Positions 26,456-34,335 of a DNA stretch of 64,000 bases are shown piece by piece. Source of the stretch: JALZOC01 sp035758845. GTDB taxonomy: Bacteria > Acidobacteriota > Vicinamibacteria > Vicinamibacterales > 2-12-FULL-66-21. The position numbers were made by a program, and so were the translations under genes. The DNA is taken from contig DASTVZ010000224.1 of NCBI GenBank assembly GCA_035758845.1, positions 1 through 64,000 of the forward strand. The letters run 5' to 3'. The notes below the pieces were generated by a model that saw only the letters and a program-made list of their open reading frames with translations, was not told the DNA's origin and searched no databases. Each line of letters starts with the position of its first letter. Position 1 is the first letter of the stretch.

Positions 26456-26938
26456 TCAACGTCCCGCCGATCCACCCACCCAATCGATGCCTCGACCTGT
26501 CGCCTGACGAATCCGCTCTGCGAGCTGTCCTGTGTGGTGCTGGAGGTGACGCAGATTCACGAACTGATGCTCGAGCTTCGACATCTTGTACCAGGAGAAA
26601 CCGCTTTCCGCCGCAGTCAGATCGAGACGATCGACGGCCGAATCAATCTTCTCGTCACACCGTTTGCAGTACGCACGGATTTCGTCAACCGAATAAGGAA
26701 TGATCGACCCAGATTTGAAGGAATTGTACCCGGGGCGGTGATGCTCCCACGGCACGAAAACCGATTCGGACGGCTGAAGATAGAGGTCGGTATAGAAGAG
26801 CGTATGGTAAGCCACGTGCCAGAACTGGTTGACGTACGATGCGTCGGTCCAAAGATCCGGCGGGCACGCATCAATCGCGTCGCGCAACATGGCGAGCGAC
26901 GCGTGATACTGACTCTTGAGTACAGCCTGGACGGTCAT
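26456..26938 (-). CDS. DinB-superfamily (YfiT-like) protein
   Basis: 160 residues. The four-helix DinB fold has metal-binding His: H41 and H45 in 'QFWHVAYHTLFYTDLYL', and 'RHLQHHTGQL' (~128-137). DinB_2 proteins are often thiol-dependent transferases or damage-inducible proteins of unknown substrate. The ends between helices are Trp/Tyr-rich. Close spacing with the VOC and GyrI-like genes suggests a shared stress or detoxification role, which is inference. Confidence 0.85.
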   Translation of the reverse strand: MTVQAVLKSQYHASLAMLRDAIDACPPDLWTDASYVNQFWHVAYHTLFYTDLYLQPSESVFVPWEHHRPGYNSFKSGSIIPYSVDEIRAYCKRCDEKIDSAVDRLDLTAAESGFSWYKMSKLEHQFVNLRHLQHHTGQLAERIRQATGRGIDWVGGSAGR

Positions 26939-26968
26939 GCGGTCACTCCGTCATCGAACAAGCCGCGA

Positions 26969-27424
26969 TTACTTCACGAGATAAAACACATCCGTGCGAA
27001 TCTGTGACGGATCCGCATCCCATTCGTTTTTCCAGTGACCGTAGATCTCCCATTTCGGACCGGCCAGTCGATGGTTCGCGCCCTGTGCCCACTCGTGAAT
27101 GGCCTGGTGCGCGGCGCCGAGTCGGTGGTAGGGCCCGAGATGCGTCACCCACGCGACGGTGCCGGCGGGCGTCGCCGAGCGAACGACCTCACCATCCTCC
27201 CTGAACGGTCCTTCCAGCTCGACACCGACTTCGAGCCGGATCGAATCGTCCCAGTAAACGGCGACATGCCGGCCTGCTTTCGTCCTCTGTGCACGGACTG
27301 CGTTCCACACGAGGCCGCAGCACTCAGGGACGACGCGCGATAACTCTGACGAATGCGCCTGGCGGCGACGAACTGCGAGCGGAATGCTCTCGAGCTGTTG
27401 AAGGTGGACATGGTAGGTCGACAT
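26969..27424 (-). CDS. GyrI-like small-molecule-binding protein
   Basis: 151 residues. The SOUL/GyrI-like fold of transcription-effector domains is visible: 'YHVHLQQLESIPLAVRRR', 'GRHVAVYWDDSIRLEVGVEL', 'SATPAGTVAWVTHLGPYHRLGAAHQAIHEWA' and 'GPKWEIYGHW...QIRTDVFYLVK'. The C-terminal Glu in WEIYGHW is the usual ligand residue. The family binds hydrophobic cations or drugs; there is no DNA-binding domain here, so it is a free-standing module. It is first in the trio with DinB and VOC genes. Confidence 0.85.
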   Translation of the reverse strand: MSTYHVHLQQLESIPLAVRRRQAHSSELSRVVPECCGLVWNAVRAQRTKAGRHVAVYWDDSIRLEVGVELEGPFREDGEVVRSATPAGTVAWVTHLGPYHRLGAAHQAIHEWAQGANHRLAGPKWEIYGHWKNEWDADPSQIRTDVFYLVK

Positions 27425-27538
27425 AAATCGGTGCCCCGTCCTCGGGCCGTGCTTCAGGGTTGCGTCGCCGTGCGGCTCCTTTTTGTCTCGTAAAGGACGA
27501 TCGCGGCGTGACTGTGAACAGCGTTGATTAAAGATCGA

Positions 27539-28048
27539 TCACCCGGTGCTCAACCGCATTTCATTTGTCGCCACGAACCCCAGCCGCTCGTAAAGTCGCC
27601 GCCCATCGTCCGACGCGTGCAGCACGATGCGACGGATGCCGCGGGCTGCGAGGTCCTGCAGGAGCGCACGCATCAACGCGTCGGCCACGCCGCGTCTTCG
27701 CCACGTCGATTCGACGTAGACGTTGAGCACGATGGCCTCGGGTCCGAGTTCCAGATTGTCACTCCCGGGACGGGGCCGCGGCAGAATCGATCGCAGTTGA
27801 ACGCCGGCTCCGCCAACGATCGCAGGATCTGCAGCGGATTGCTCGGCGACCCACGCCAGGTACTCGCCACGCGGTAGCGCCTCGCGCAGGTAGGATGCCG
27901 TCGCGCGCTCCAAGGCATCCATCTGGTGCGCCGGGAGGGTTCCCATGTCGTGAAACATTGCCGCGCGATGGTACGCGAGAACAGCGATATCGTCGACTCT
28001 GGCCGGGCGCAGGTTGAACAACTGCGTGCGATCCGACAGCAGTGGCAT
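27539..28048 (-). CDS. GNAT-family N-acetyltransferase
   Basis: 169 residues from ATG 28048. The GNAT core is intact: 'NLRPARVDDIAVLAYHRAAMF' at the start, the acetyl-CoA motif A 'NVYVESTWRRRGVADALMRALL' with the R/QxxGxG/A pattern, and 'IVLHASDDGRRLYERLGF' near the C-terminus. The acceptor substrate is not predictable. It is preceded by the small membrane-protein gene on the same strand, separated by 14 bp. Confidence 0.88.
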   Translation of the reverse strand: MPLLSDRTQLFNLRPARVDDIAVLAYHRAAMFHDMGTLPAHQMDALERATASYLREALPRGEYLAWVAEQSAADPAIVGGAGVQLRSILPRPRPGSDNLELGPEAIVLNVYVESTWRRRGVADALMRALLQDLAARGIRRIVLHASDDGRRLYERLGFVATNEMRLSTG

Positions 28049-28062
28049 CGTGTAAGGGATTT

Positions 28063-28479
28063 CTAAACGATCGGACTGCGCTCGCTGCGGTGCTGACGCC
28101 ATCCAAGCCACAGCAGCGCGATGGCAACTGCCCAAAACCACACGTAGGCCGCCGGCAAGACGACGTACTCCAGCCGCAACCCTGCCGCCATATCCCGGCC
28201 AATGGCACGCTGCGCCCACACGCCGGCGATAAGCGCCAACGCCGAGACGCTACCCAGAATGCGGTGATGAGTTCGCCACAGACGCACGCTAACGAACGCC
28301 AACCAGGCGGCGCAGATCGCGAGGGCGGAGTACTCGACCGAGAACGTCGTTGCATTGTCGGTCGTGATGTCATCGAACGCCGCAAACACCAGCAGCAGTG
28401 CGATGATCGTAATCACGGCGTCCCGGACGACGCCGATTCCACCCGTTGGCCCGTCGGAACGATGATTTGTCATCAACAT
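28063..28479 (-). CDS. Four-helix membrane protein, unknown
   Basis: 138 residues from ATG 28479, chosen because AGAGG stands 8 nt upstream and because it overlaps the upstream GNAT stop by 7 bp. Four transmembrane helices can be seen: 'AVITIIALLLVFAAF', 'EYSALAICAAWLAFVSVRL', 'ILGSVSALALIAGVW' and 'LPAAYVWFWAVAIALLWLGW'. No family was recognised. Translational coupling to the upstream acetyltransferase is likely. Confidence 0.65.
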   Translation of the reverse strand: MLMTNHRSDGPTGGIGVVRDAVITIIALLLVFAAFDDITTDNATTFSVEYSALAICAAWLAFVSVRLWRTHHRILGSVSALALIAGVWAQRAIGRDMAAGLRLEYVVLPAAYVWFWAVAIALLWLGWRQHRSERSPIV

Positions 28480-28979
28480 ACGGTCAGCCTCTTTCGCATG
28501 AACACGCATGGCATGGATCGTCCTGACATCAGGATCGCCTCTCCTGTCGAAAGTTCTTCGAAGCCATTCGCCTTATAAAAGTCGACGCCGGCCAGCGATG
28601 CCTGGATCTCGATGCGCGTCGCTCCATGTTCACGGGCGTGCTCTTCCGCGAGGCGCAGGAGCCTCGAACCGATCCCGTGTCGCGCGGCAACACCTCGAAC
28701 GTAGACCGAGACGCCGTCCTGCGCGTCATCGACCCGATGCGTTGCAAACCCCAGCACCGCGTTCTCGCCATGGAGGCGGCCGACGGCGATGAAAAATACT
28801 TCACCATCCCGCATCGCCTGCACGTACACGTCGGGCTTCAACCCCGCCTTCCAGACGTCGACGAGTTCCGGTGGATAGAAGCGTGGACCGATTGACTCGA
28901 TCGAGTCAATGTGCGCCAGCGTGATCGCTTCGGCGTCGTCGGGATGGGCGCGACGAGTCTCAATCTCTACAACTTCCAT
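28473..28979 (-). CDS. GNAT-family N-acetyltransferase
   Basis: 168 residues. GNAT motifs are 'RRAHPDDAEAITLAHIDSI', 'GFATHRVDDAQDG', 'VSVYVRGVAARHGIGSRLLRL' (acetyl-CoA P-loop-like R-H-G-I-G-S) and 'IEIQASLAGVDFYKANGFEEL'. The substrate is unknown. It overlaps the downstream four-helix membrane protein gene by 7 bp. It differs in sequence from the GNAT at 27.5 kb, so the two are not recent duplicates. Confidence 0.88.
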   Translation of the reverse strand: MEVVEIETRRAHPDDAEAITLAHIDSIESIGPRFYPPELVDVWKAGLKPDVYVQAMRDGEVFFIAVGRLHGENAVLGFATHRVDDAQDGVSVYVRGVAARHGIGSRLLRLAEEHAREHGATRIEIQASLAGVDFYKANGFEELSTGEAILMSGRSMPCVFMRKRLTVC

Positions 28980-29013
28980 GAGCGCTAATTGATTGCCTTT
29001 CCGTCATGCGCTC

Positions 29014-29481
29014 TCACTGGCCCGCTGTCGCGCAGACCTCGTCGATCCCCTTGCACCGCGATACGCCGCTCCAGAACGTGCACCAGGCTGCAAAGCTTTT
29101 GTCGGACTTCGCGTCGATCGGATGGTCACGATCGCGCGGCAGCCGCACGCGATCCCCGCCGATCGCGCCGGCGATGTCGTCGCGCCGCAGCGTGCCGGTG
29201 AATTTCACGTCGAGCGCGGAGAAACTCAGACGGCCGCTCCTGGCATCATAGGAAACGTTGCGCAGCGCCTCGCACGGCGGATCGCCGCACAAGCCTTGAT
29301 GATGATCGAGCAGACCGATCAACTTCCCGTTGTGTCGCCACAGCTCCAGCGAGTAGCCGTAGCAGTGCTCTCCGTCCTGGCCCTGGCGAACGTTGCCGAA
29401 CGAACCGACAGGGACGAGCGCATCGGAGGTTCCTTGGACGATCGATAAGACAACGGCGATCACGAGGACCTGGATACGCAT
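29014..29481 (-). CDS. Hypothetical secreted protein
   Basis: 155 residues from ATG 29481 with SD AGGAAGGG close upstream. A signal peptide (~1-22, 'VLVIAVVLSIVQGTSDA') precedes a domain with 'GSFGNVRQGQDGEHCYGYSLEL', 'GLLDHHQGLCGDPPCEAL' and a C-terminal 'WCTFWSGVSRCKG'. Six cysteines suggest disulfide bonds in the periplasm. 'GYSLELWRHNGKLIGLL' resembles lipocalin-like beta strands. The family is not recognised. The gene is downstream of the PCMT gene on the same strand. Confidence 0.7.
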   Translation of the reverse strand: MRIQVLVIAVVLSIVQGTSDALVPVGSFGNVRQGQDGEHCYGYSLELWRHNGKLIGLLDHHQGLCGDPPCEALRNVSYDARSGRLSFSALDVKFTGTLRRDDIAGAIGGDRVRLPRDRDHPIDAKSDKSFAAWCTFWSGVSRCKGIDEVCATAGQ

Positions 29482-29528
29482 CGACCCTTCCTGACTTCCG
29501 CCTAAGGCGGATGTCACAAGTGCAATAT

Positions 29529-30269
29529 TTACGACTTCCCAACCATCGGCACGAACCTGACTGGCAGCGTGGCGAGCGTCTCCATTCCCGTCGCCGTCCG
29601 GCGCATGATCCGCAATTCCTGATCGCTGACGCCGACCGGGATCGCCATCAGTCCGCCGACTTTCAACTGCTGCACCAGCGCGGGCGGCACCGCGGGAGGC
29701 GCCGCGGTAACGATAATGCGATCGTACGGGGCATGCTCGGGCCACCCCAAATATCCATTGCCGGTGCGGACCTCGACATTGCGATACCCGAGGTCGGCGA
29801 GTGTCGCGCGCGCGCGTTTCGCCAGTGGTTCGACGATTTCGATCGTGAAGACTTCCTTCGCCAGCACACTGAGGACCGCCGCCTGATATCCCGATCCAGT
29901 TCCGATCTCGAGGAGGCGATGCTCCGCCGCAACCTTCAACGCTTCGGTCATGAAGGCAACGATGTAAGGCTGGGAGATTGTCTGTCCGTGGCCGATTGGC
30001 ACCGGGAAGTCGCCGTAGGCGCCGCCCCGCGCCGATTCAGGAATGAAGAGGTGCCGTGGCACGCTCAGCATGGCGGAGAGCACGCGCTCGTCGCGGATAT
30101 CGCGTTTCTTGAGCTGTTCCTCGACCATTCGCGCGCGCTCGCTCTGCCAGTCGCGCATGTCTGGCTGAAGCTCGCACGTCGCGGACATGCAGAAGAGGAC
30201 GGCGATGAAAAGAACAGCGACAGGCAGCACCGTGCCTCCGATGATAAGAGGAACGGAGGTCCTCACCAC
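29529..30269 (-). CDS. pcm: Protein-L-isoaspartate O-methyltransferase with N-terminal membrane segment
   Basis: 246 residues from GTG 30269 (GTG 30266 is equally possible). Residues ~5-33 are a hydrophobic stretch (PLIIGGTVLPVAVLFIAVLF). The PCMT domain is then complete: 'MVEEQLKKRDIRDERVLSAM', the active-site Ser loop 'GHGQTISQPYIVAFM', SAM motif I 'LLEIGTGSGYQAAVL', motif II 'YDRIIVTAAPPAVPPALVQQLK'. The enzyme repairs isoaspartyl residues in damaged proteins. The N-terminal segment suggests an envelope location, unusual because SAM is cytoplasmic. The start codon lies in a hairpin repeat. Confidence 0.88.
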   Translation of the reverse strand: MVRTSVPLIIGGTVLPVAVLFIAVLFCMSATCELQPDMRDWQSERARMVEEQLKKRDIRDERVLSAMLSVPRHLFIPESARGGAYGDFPVPIGHGQTISQPYIVAFMTEALKVAAEHRLLEIGTGSGYQAAVLSVLAKEVFTIEIVEPLAKRARATLADLGYRNVEVRTGNGYLGWPEHAPYDRIIVTAAPPAVPPALVQQLKVGGLMAIPVGVSDQELRIMRRTATGMETLATLPVRFVPMVGKS

Positions 30270-30328
30270 AGAGGAAACAGAGAAGGTAAATTTAGTGATC
30301 TCTGTTATCTCTGCTAATTCTGTGGTCG
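30264..30328. repeat. CACAGAG/CTCTGTG inverted repeat overlapping the pcm start
   Basis: The left arm ACCACAGAGGAAACAGAGA and the right arm TCTCTGTTATCTCTGC with TTCTGTGGT can pair to make a hairpin whose loop is about 15 nt. This CACAGAG-type element is distinct from the GATTGC family. It spans the GTG start codons of pcm, so its folding could affect translation. Confidence 0.65.
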
Positions 30329-30370
30329 GGACCTCTGCTCCCTCTTGTATCCTCTGTGTACGTCAGGACG

Positions 30371-32395
30371 TCAGCTCCCGCGCTTCTTCCGCAAATTCTG
30401 AAAAACAAATGTCCCGAGATTCGTGGAAGTGACGATGTCCGGCATGCCGTCGGCGTTCATATCGGTAATGACGAAATGAGACCCGACACCGGATCGGTTG
30501 TGCACCAGCTCGGGGACGAACTCGGCGCCGCCGGGCGCCTGCTTGTTGCGCACCAGACGATAGAGGTACAGCACGGGCTCGCCCCACGGATCGGGATCTG
30601 TATATCCGAAGTGCGACATGTAGCGTTTCCCGGTAACCATGTCGACGAGCCCGTCGCCGTCGACGTCGGCGAACGCGGTCGCGTGCGGTTCGGTGAAGAT
30701 CACATCTCCTGCGTTCTTGGTTGTGAAGTCTCCCATGATCGTGTGCTCGACGAAGGTGATCTTTCCGGCCTCACGCTTCTGCTCGTACCACGCGAGCCCG
30801 AACCCGTGGCCCTCCATCGCCGTGACGATATCGTTCAACCCGTCAGCGTTGACGTCGTAGACGGCGATCTCCGCGCCGCCGGCTCCTCCTTGCGACGCAC
30901 CCCACCGGCCGAAGGCCTGCGGATGCATCGTCCAGAGGCCAGTGTTGCCTACTGACGGCTGCTCCCACCACCCGTAGCAGTTGATGTAGTCCATCCGTCC
31001 GTCGCCGTTGATGTCGCCGACTCCCAGGCCATGACCGATGTTCACGCCCCACGGACCGGGCTCCGAAATGGTTTTCGTGATCCACGTGCCGGTGGGATTC
31101 GCAGGGTCGGGATGTGAGTAACGGAGCGTGTTGTTGCCGGCGTGAATGATGTCCGGCTTGCCATCGCCATCGATGTCCTTCATCACGGTTTCTTCGTTGC
31201 CGACTGGTTGCAGCACAACGTGCTTCGGCCACAGACGCGAGGCGTTCTTCGGGTTCACATACAGCGTTCCCGTCCCGTTCCCTGCATTGCCGCTCATGAC
31301 GAGAAGATCGATCCATCCATCACCCGTGAAGTCGTACGCGAGGCTCACCATCGACGGGATGGGATATTCGGCTGTTGGATTGAAAGAGTGTGGCGTGTAG
31401 ATCTGCCTCGCGACCTTGTAATCAGGTCCGAGATAGAGGTATGGGCCCGCCGTCACGTCCATGATCCCGTCATGATTGAAATCACCCGCAGCCGCCGTCC
31501 ACGAGTAATAGTGGGGATCGACCGCGATCGTTTTGAAGTTCCTGCCCGTTTCGATCGGTCCCCACGTTCGCGCGAGGAGGTCTTTGTACATGAGATCCCT
31601 CACGCGGATCTCGCCGCTGCCGCCGACGAACAATCCGATCTGGCCGTAACCATCGGCATCGGACTCTGGAATGGCGCCTTGGCCTGGGCCGCCGCCTCTG
31701 CCGAGCGAACCGCCGTTGAATTTCGGCCGCACGCTGTTTTCAGTCAGGAGGATCTCAACCTCGTTGTAACCACCAGGAACGTAGGCACCCGCGGGACGCT
31801 CGGCGAGATTCTTTGGAAGTTGCGCGGCGATCTCGGGAGGCAACGGCGGCGCCGGCCCACCGCCACGGGTCGCACCCGGTTGAGGAACTCCGCCAGGTCC
31901 GCCTGCTCCGCGTCCTGCGCCTGCTCCGCCACCTGCTCCGCGCCCTCCACCGCCCGCCGCGGCGGCAGCTGCGGCATGCGGTTCGCGCTTCGTTTCCTTT
32001 CCCTGCGCATCAATGGTGACGCTGTAGGACGCGAGGTCGCCTTCAGTCAGCGACATCAGCATGCCTTTCATGCCGCCGTCCGGCGTCTTCTCCACGCGCA
32101 TGAGAATCCCGCCCTTGCAGCCCGAGGCGCACTTGACGTTCGCGTAGAGGCCAACGTCCTGGAAGGCCTTCCCGTCGAGGATCAGCCAGCCGCCGCCGGC
32201 GTCTTTCGGCGTGCCGACGATCTCGCCGTTCTGTACTTTCCAGTCGGCTTGACCGAACGATTTGAATGCCGTGAGGTTGGAGCCAGAAAAGCGATAGTCG
32301 GCCCTGAAGGTCGGTCCGGCGCCGGACACGGGCAAGATCAACACCGCGAACAGTGCCGATGCGATTGCCGTCACGTGTGCACTTCGCTGGCCCAT
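30371..32395 (-). CDS. Secreted DUF1080/FG-GAP (VCBS) repeat protein
   Basis: 674 residues from ATG 32395 with SD GGAGGAG. A signal peptide (~8-25) is followed by a DUF1080-like domain (~30-240), interrupted by a Gly/Ala/Pro-rich linker (~135-190). Integrin-like FG-GAP/VCBS blades follow: 'AAGDFNHDGIMDVTAG', 'LAYDFTGDGWIDLLVMSG', 'MKDIDGDGKPDIIHAG', 'GVGDINGDGRMDYIN', 'AVYDVNADGLNDIVTAMEG', 'FADVDGDGLVDMVTGKR', 'ITDMNADGMPDIVT'. The DxDxDG loops bind Ca2+. It is a large secreted carbohydrate or ligand-binding beta-propeller; its target is unknown. Confidence 0.88.
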   Translation of the reverse strand: MGQRSAHVTAIASALFAVLILPVSGAGPTFRADYRFSGSNLTAFKSFGQADWKVQNGEIVGTPKDAGGGWLILDGKAFQDVGLYANVKCASGCKGGILMRVEKTPDGGMKGMLMSLTEGDLASYSVTIDAQGKETKREPHAAAAAAAGGGGRGAGGGAGAGRGAGGPGGVPQPGATRGGGPAPPLPPEIAAQLPKNLAERPAGAYVPGGYNEVEILLTENSVRPKFNGGSLGRGGGPGQGAIPESDADGYGQIGLFVGGSGEIRVRDLMYKDLLARTWGPIETGRNFKTIAVDPHYYSWTAAAGDFNHDGIMDVTAGPYLYLGPDYKVARQIYTPHSFNPTAEYPIPSMVSLAYDFTGDGWIDLLVMSGNAGNGTGTLYVNPKNASRLWPKHVVLQPVGNEETVMKDIDGDGKPDIIHAGNNTLRYSHPDPANPTGTWITKTISEPGPWGVNIGHGLGVGDINGDGRMDYINCYGWWEQPSVGNTGLWTMHPQAFGRWGASQGGAGGAEIAVYDVNADGLNDIVTAMEGHGFGLAWYEQKREAGKITFVEHTIMGDFTTKNAGDVIFTEPHATAFADVDGDGLVDMVTGKRYMSHFGYTDPDPWGEPVLYLYRLVRNKQAPGGAEFVPELVHNRSGVGSHFVITDMNADGMPDIVTSTNLGTFVFQNLRKKRGS

Positions 32396-32545
32396 CGTCT
32401 CCTCCCTTGTTGCCACACGACGAGTTTTCCGCCGCGAACTCCACGATCCGTGTCGGTCGGGTAGGCCTGATAGTAAACCGCTTTGATGCGCTCGAGAGAA
32501 ACACAAGCAACTGTTGAGTGTCCACGCCGATGATGATCCTCGAGG

Positions 32546-32932
32546 CTAATCCTCAACTACTTCGCTCGCGACTTCACCCTCGACCCATGAGGAAAGCCCG
32601 GCAACGACGACATCGTGGAGCTCCCTGAGCTCCGGAGTGTCAACGACCGTGTCGAGGAGGAGCATCCGTTTGACACGCGATGTGAGACGGATTCGAAACT
32701 CGCCTCGATCGGGATCATCCGTGAAAACGTCGATCGCGAGTTTGACGCCGCCCTTGTGGAACCACAGAAACCAGCCCCAGTCCTCCTCAGTGGGTTCGAC
32801 ATCGCCGTATCGGGCACGCACCGCGGGCAGAAGCTGTTCGAGGACGATGTCGCCACCAACACAACACTCGTTGATGTACTGCTCACGATCCGCAATCGGA
32901 ACGCGCTTGGTGAAGCTCAGTTCGTACGGCAT
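32546..32932 (-). CDS. Conserved hypothetical protein
   Basis: 128 residues, no signal or membrane segment. The sequence is acidic toward the C-terminus and carries 'MPYELSFTKRVPIADREQYINECC', 'WGWFLWFHKGGVKLAIDVFTDDPDRGEFRIRL' and an acidic tail (VEGEVASEVVED). The aromatic/Gly-rich middle and the FTDD motif look like a compact alpha/beta domain. No function is proposed. The gene lies 18 bp downstream of the methyltransferase stop. Confidence 0.65.
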   Translation of the reverse strand: MPYELSFTKRVPIADREQYINECCVGGDIVLEQLLPAVRARYGDVEPTEEDWGWFLWFHKGGVKLAIDVFTDDPDRGEFRIRLTSRVKRMLLLDTVVDTPELRELHDVVVAGLSSWVEGEVASEVVED

Positions 32933-32950
32933 GGTGTCCCGGTTCGGCGA

Positions 32951-33580
32951 TCACGATCGAGCCTTCCGTCCGACAAGGAGCGCGAGTTCGCGCCACTTCC
33001 AGTAGCAGTCGACATCCGCAAACCCGATTTCACGCAGCCACACCAATTGCGTGTGGACATCCAGAAGCTTGTTCGAAGGATCCTCGTCGTCGGCCGTCCG
33101 ACCCATTGCCTCGAGAAATCTCACATGGCCGTAGTCGGATGCGGAGGCAACATGCTCCAGGTTGCAGAACACGCCGCCCGGCGACAGCGCATTCCAGATC
33201 TCAACGTAGAGCCGACGCTTTCGCTCATGCTCGACATGGTGGATCGCAAAACTCGACACGATGACGTCGAAGACCCCGAGTGATGGAAGTGGATCTTCCA
33301 GATTGTGCGCGATGACCTGCACGCGTTCACTCCCGTCGAACCGCTGACGCAGCCGCTCGAGCATGGGCGGTGAGAAGTCCACCGCCACCCCGAGCGCCGA
33401 CGGGCGAGCGCGAAGGACCAGATCGAGGAGTCGTCCGTCGCCGGAACCAAGTTCGAGAATCCGTTGAACGGTCTCGGGCAACTCGTCGAGCAAGGTGGCC
33501 TCCCCCTCGCCTCGATGCGGAACGCGGTCGGCTTTTTCAAGGTACCCGAGCGCGTGCTTCGCCGTTTGCCATTCACTCAT
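32951..33580 (-). CDS. Class I SAM-dependent methyltransferase
   Basis: 209 residues. SAM motif I is 'RILELGSGDGRLLDLVL', motif II 'LGVAVDFSPPMLERL' (acidic residue at strand 2), motif III 'FDVIVSSFAIHHVEH' and 'LSPGGVFCNLEHV'. This is the Methyltransf_11/25 type, and the substrate is unknown. It is close to the 128-residue hypothetical gene on the same strand. Start 33580 is directly supported by the sequence beginning with MSEWQTAKHALGY. Confidence 0.88.
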   Translation of the reverse strand: MSEWQTAKHALGYLEKADRVPHRGEGEATLLDELPETVQRILELGSGDGRLLDLVLRARPSALGVAVDFSPPMLERLRQRFDGSERVQVIAHNLEDPLPSLGVFDVIVSSFAIHHVEHERKRRLYVEIWNALSPGGVFCNLEHVASASDYGHVRFLEAMGRTADDEDPSNKLLDVHTQLVWLREIGFADVDCYWKWRELALLVGRKARS

Positions 33581-33698
33581 CGTGACCGTCCAACGCGGCT
33601 CAGTATCACATCATCCGGCGTTGGGTCCAACGGTTACTTCGACCTTACCGTAGGTACGTCTCAGCGTGGCACTGAATGCTCATGACTGAGCGGTGCCC

Positions 33699-34151
33699 CT
33701 AATCGAGCAACCGCAGCCCGGGTACTGATGCAAGCAGCTGGCGCACGTCGACGGCATCCGGATCAATAAATGCCGCGCGTTCGTGGGCTATCGACGCGAG
33801 CCAGTAACGTCCGCTGGCCGTGTAGAATGCGAGATCCTCTGGGCGATTTGGTGCGAGCCACGCGAAGAGTCGTCCCGCATCTTCGAGCAGGGCTTGCGCG
33901 GCGGCCGAAAGTTCATAAAACCGTACGATTGCCGCATGTCCAATGAGCTGCGTTCCCGGCCACGTCTCAGTCGTCTCCAGACGGATGAGTGATGAACGAA
34001 GGGCATCCTCAACCTGCTTTGTGTTTGCATCAAACTTCAATTGATGCCGCCACGTTAACGAAAATGTGCTTCGCTCCGCGGCCGCAAAGCGGATGAGTGC
34101 GACGTAGGTCGTACCGCGGGGTTCCCTGTCGATGGCACGTAACGCGTTCAT
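33699..34151 (-). CDS. Conserved hypothetical protein
   Basis: 150 residues from ATG 34151 (an upstream ATG at 34190 would add 13). No signal or membrane span. The beta-rich start 'TTYVALIRFAAAERSTFSLTWR' leads into an all-helical C-terminal part ('HAAIVRFYELSAAAQALLEDAGRLFAWL'). The final 'YWLASIAHERAAFIDP' is Trp/Tyr-rich. I recognise no family. The gap to mutL (34152-34335) shows no gene. Confidence 0.55.
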   Translation of the reverse strand: MNALRAIDREPRGTTYVALIRFAAAERSTFSLTWRHQLKFDANTKQVEDALRSSLIRLETTETWPGTQLIGHAAIVRFYELSAAAQALLEDAGRLFAWLAPNRPEDLAFYTASGRYWLASIAHERAAFIDPDAVDVRQLLASVPGLRLLD

Positions 34152-34335
34152 TGTTTGAGTCGACTTGTCGAGCCACCTCACGTCGCGCATCTCGGTGGCC
34201 GACTGCTCACACGGCCGGGTGGATTGGCTACCGCATGACGAGTGAAGCCACCAGTCCGCCGATCGCGCCGAGCGCCCAGGTTATCGGTCGAATCCGGCAA
34301 GAGACTAAGGACGGCCGCGGGTGCGAGGCGGAACG

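Noticed and set aside
31142..32464. A 440-codon plus-strand frame opposite the FG-GAP gene
   Set aside because: Mirrors the repeated DxDGDG codons of the opposite gene; not a protein-like sequence.
33581..33698. Possible RNA gene between the methyltransferase and the 150-residue gene
   Set aside because: Only weak self-complementarity was seen and no conserved RNA motif; not reported.
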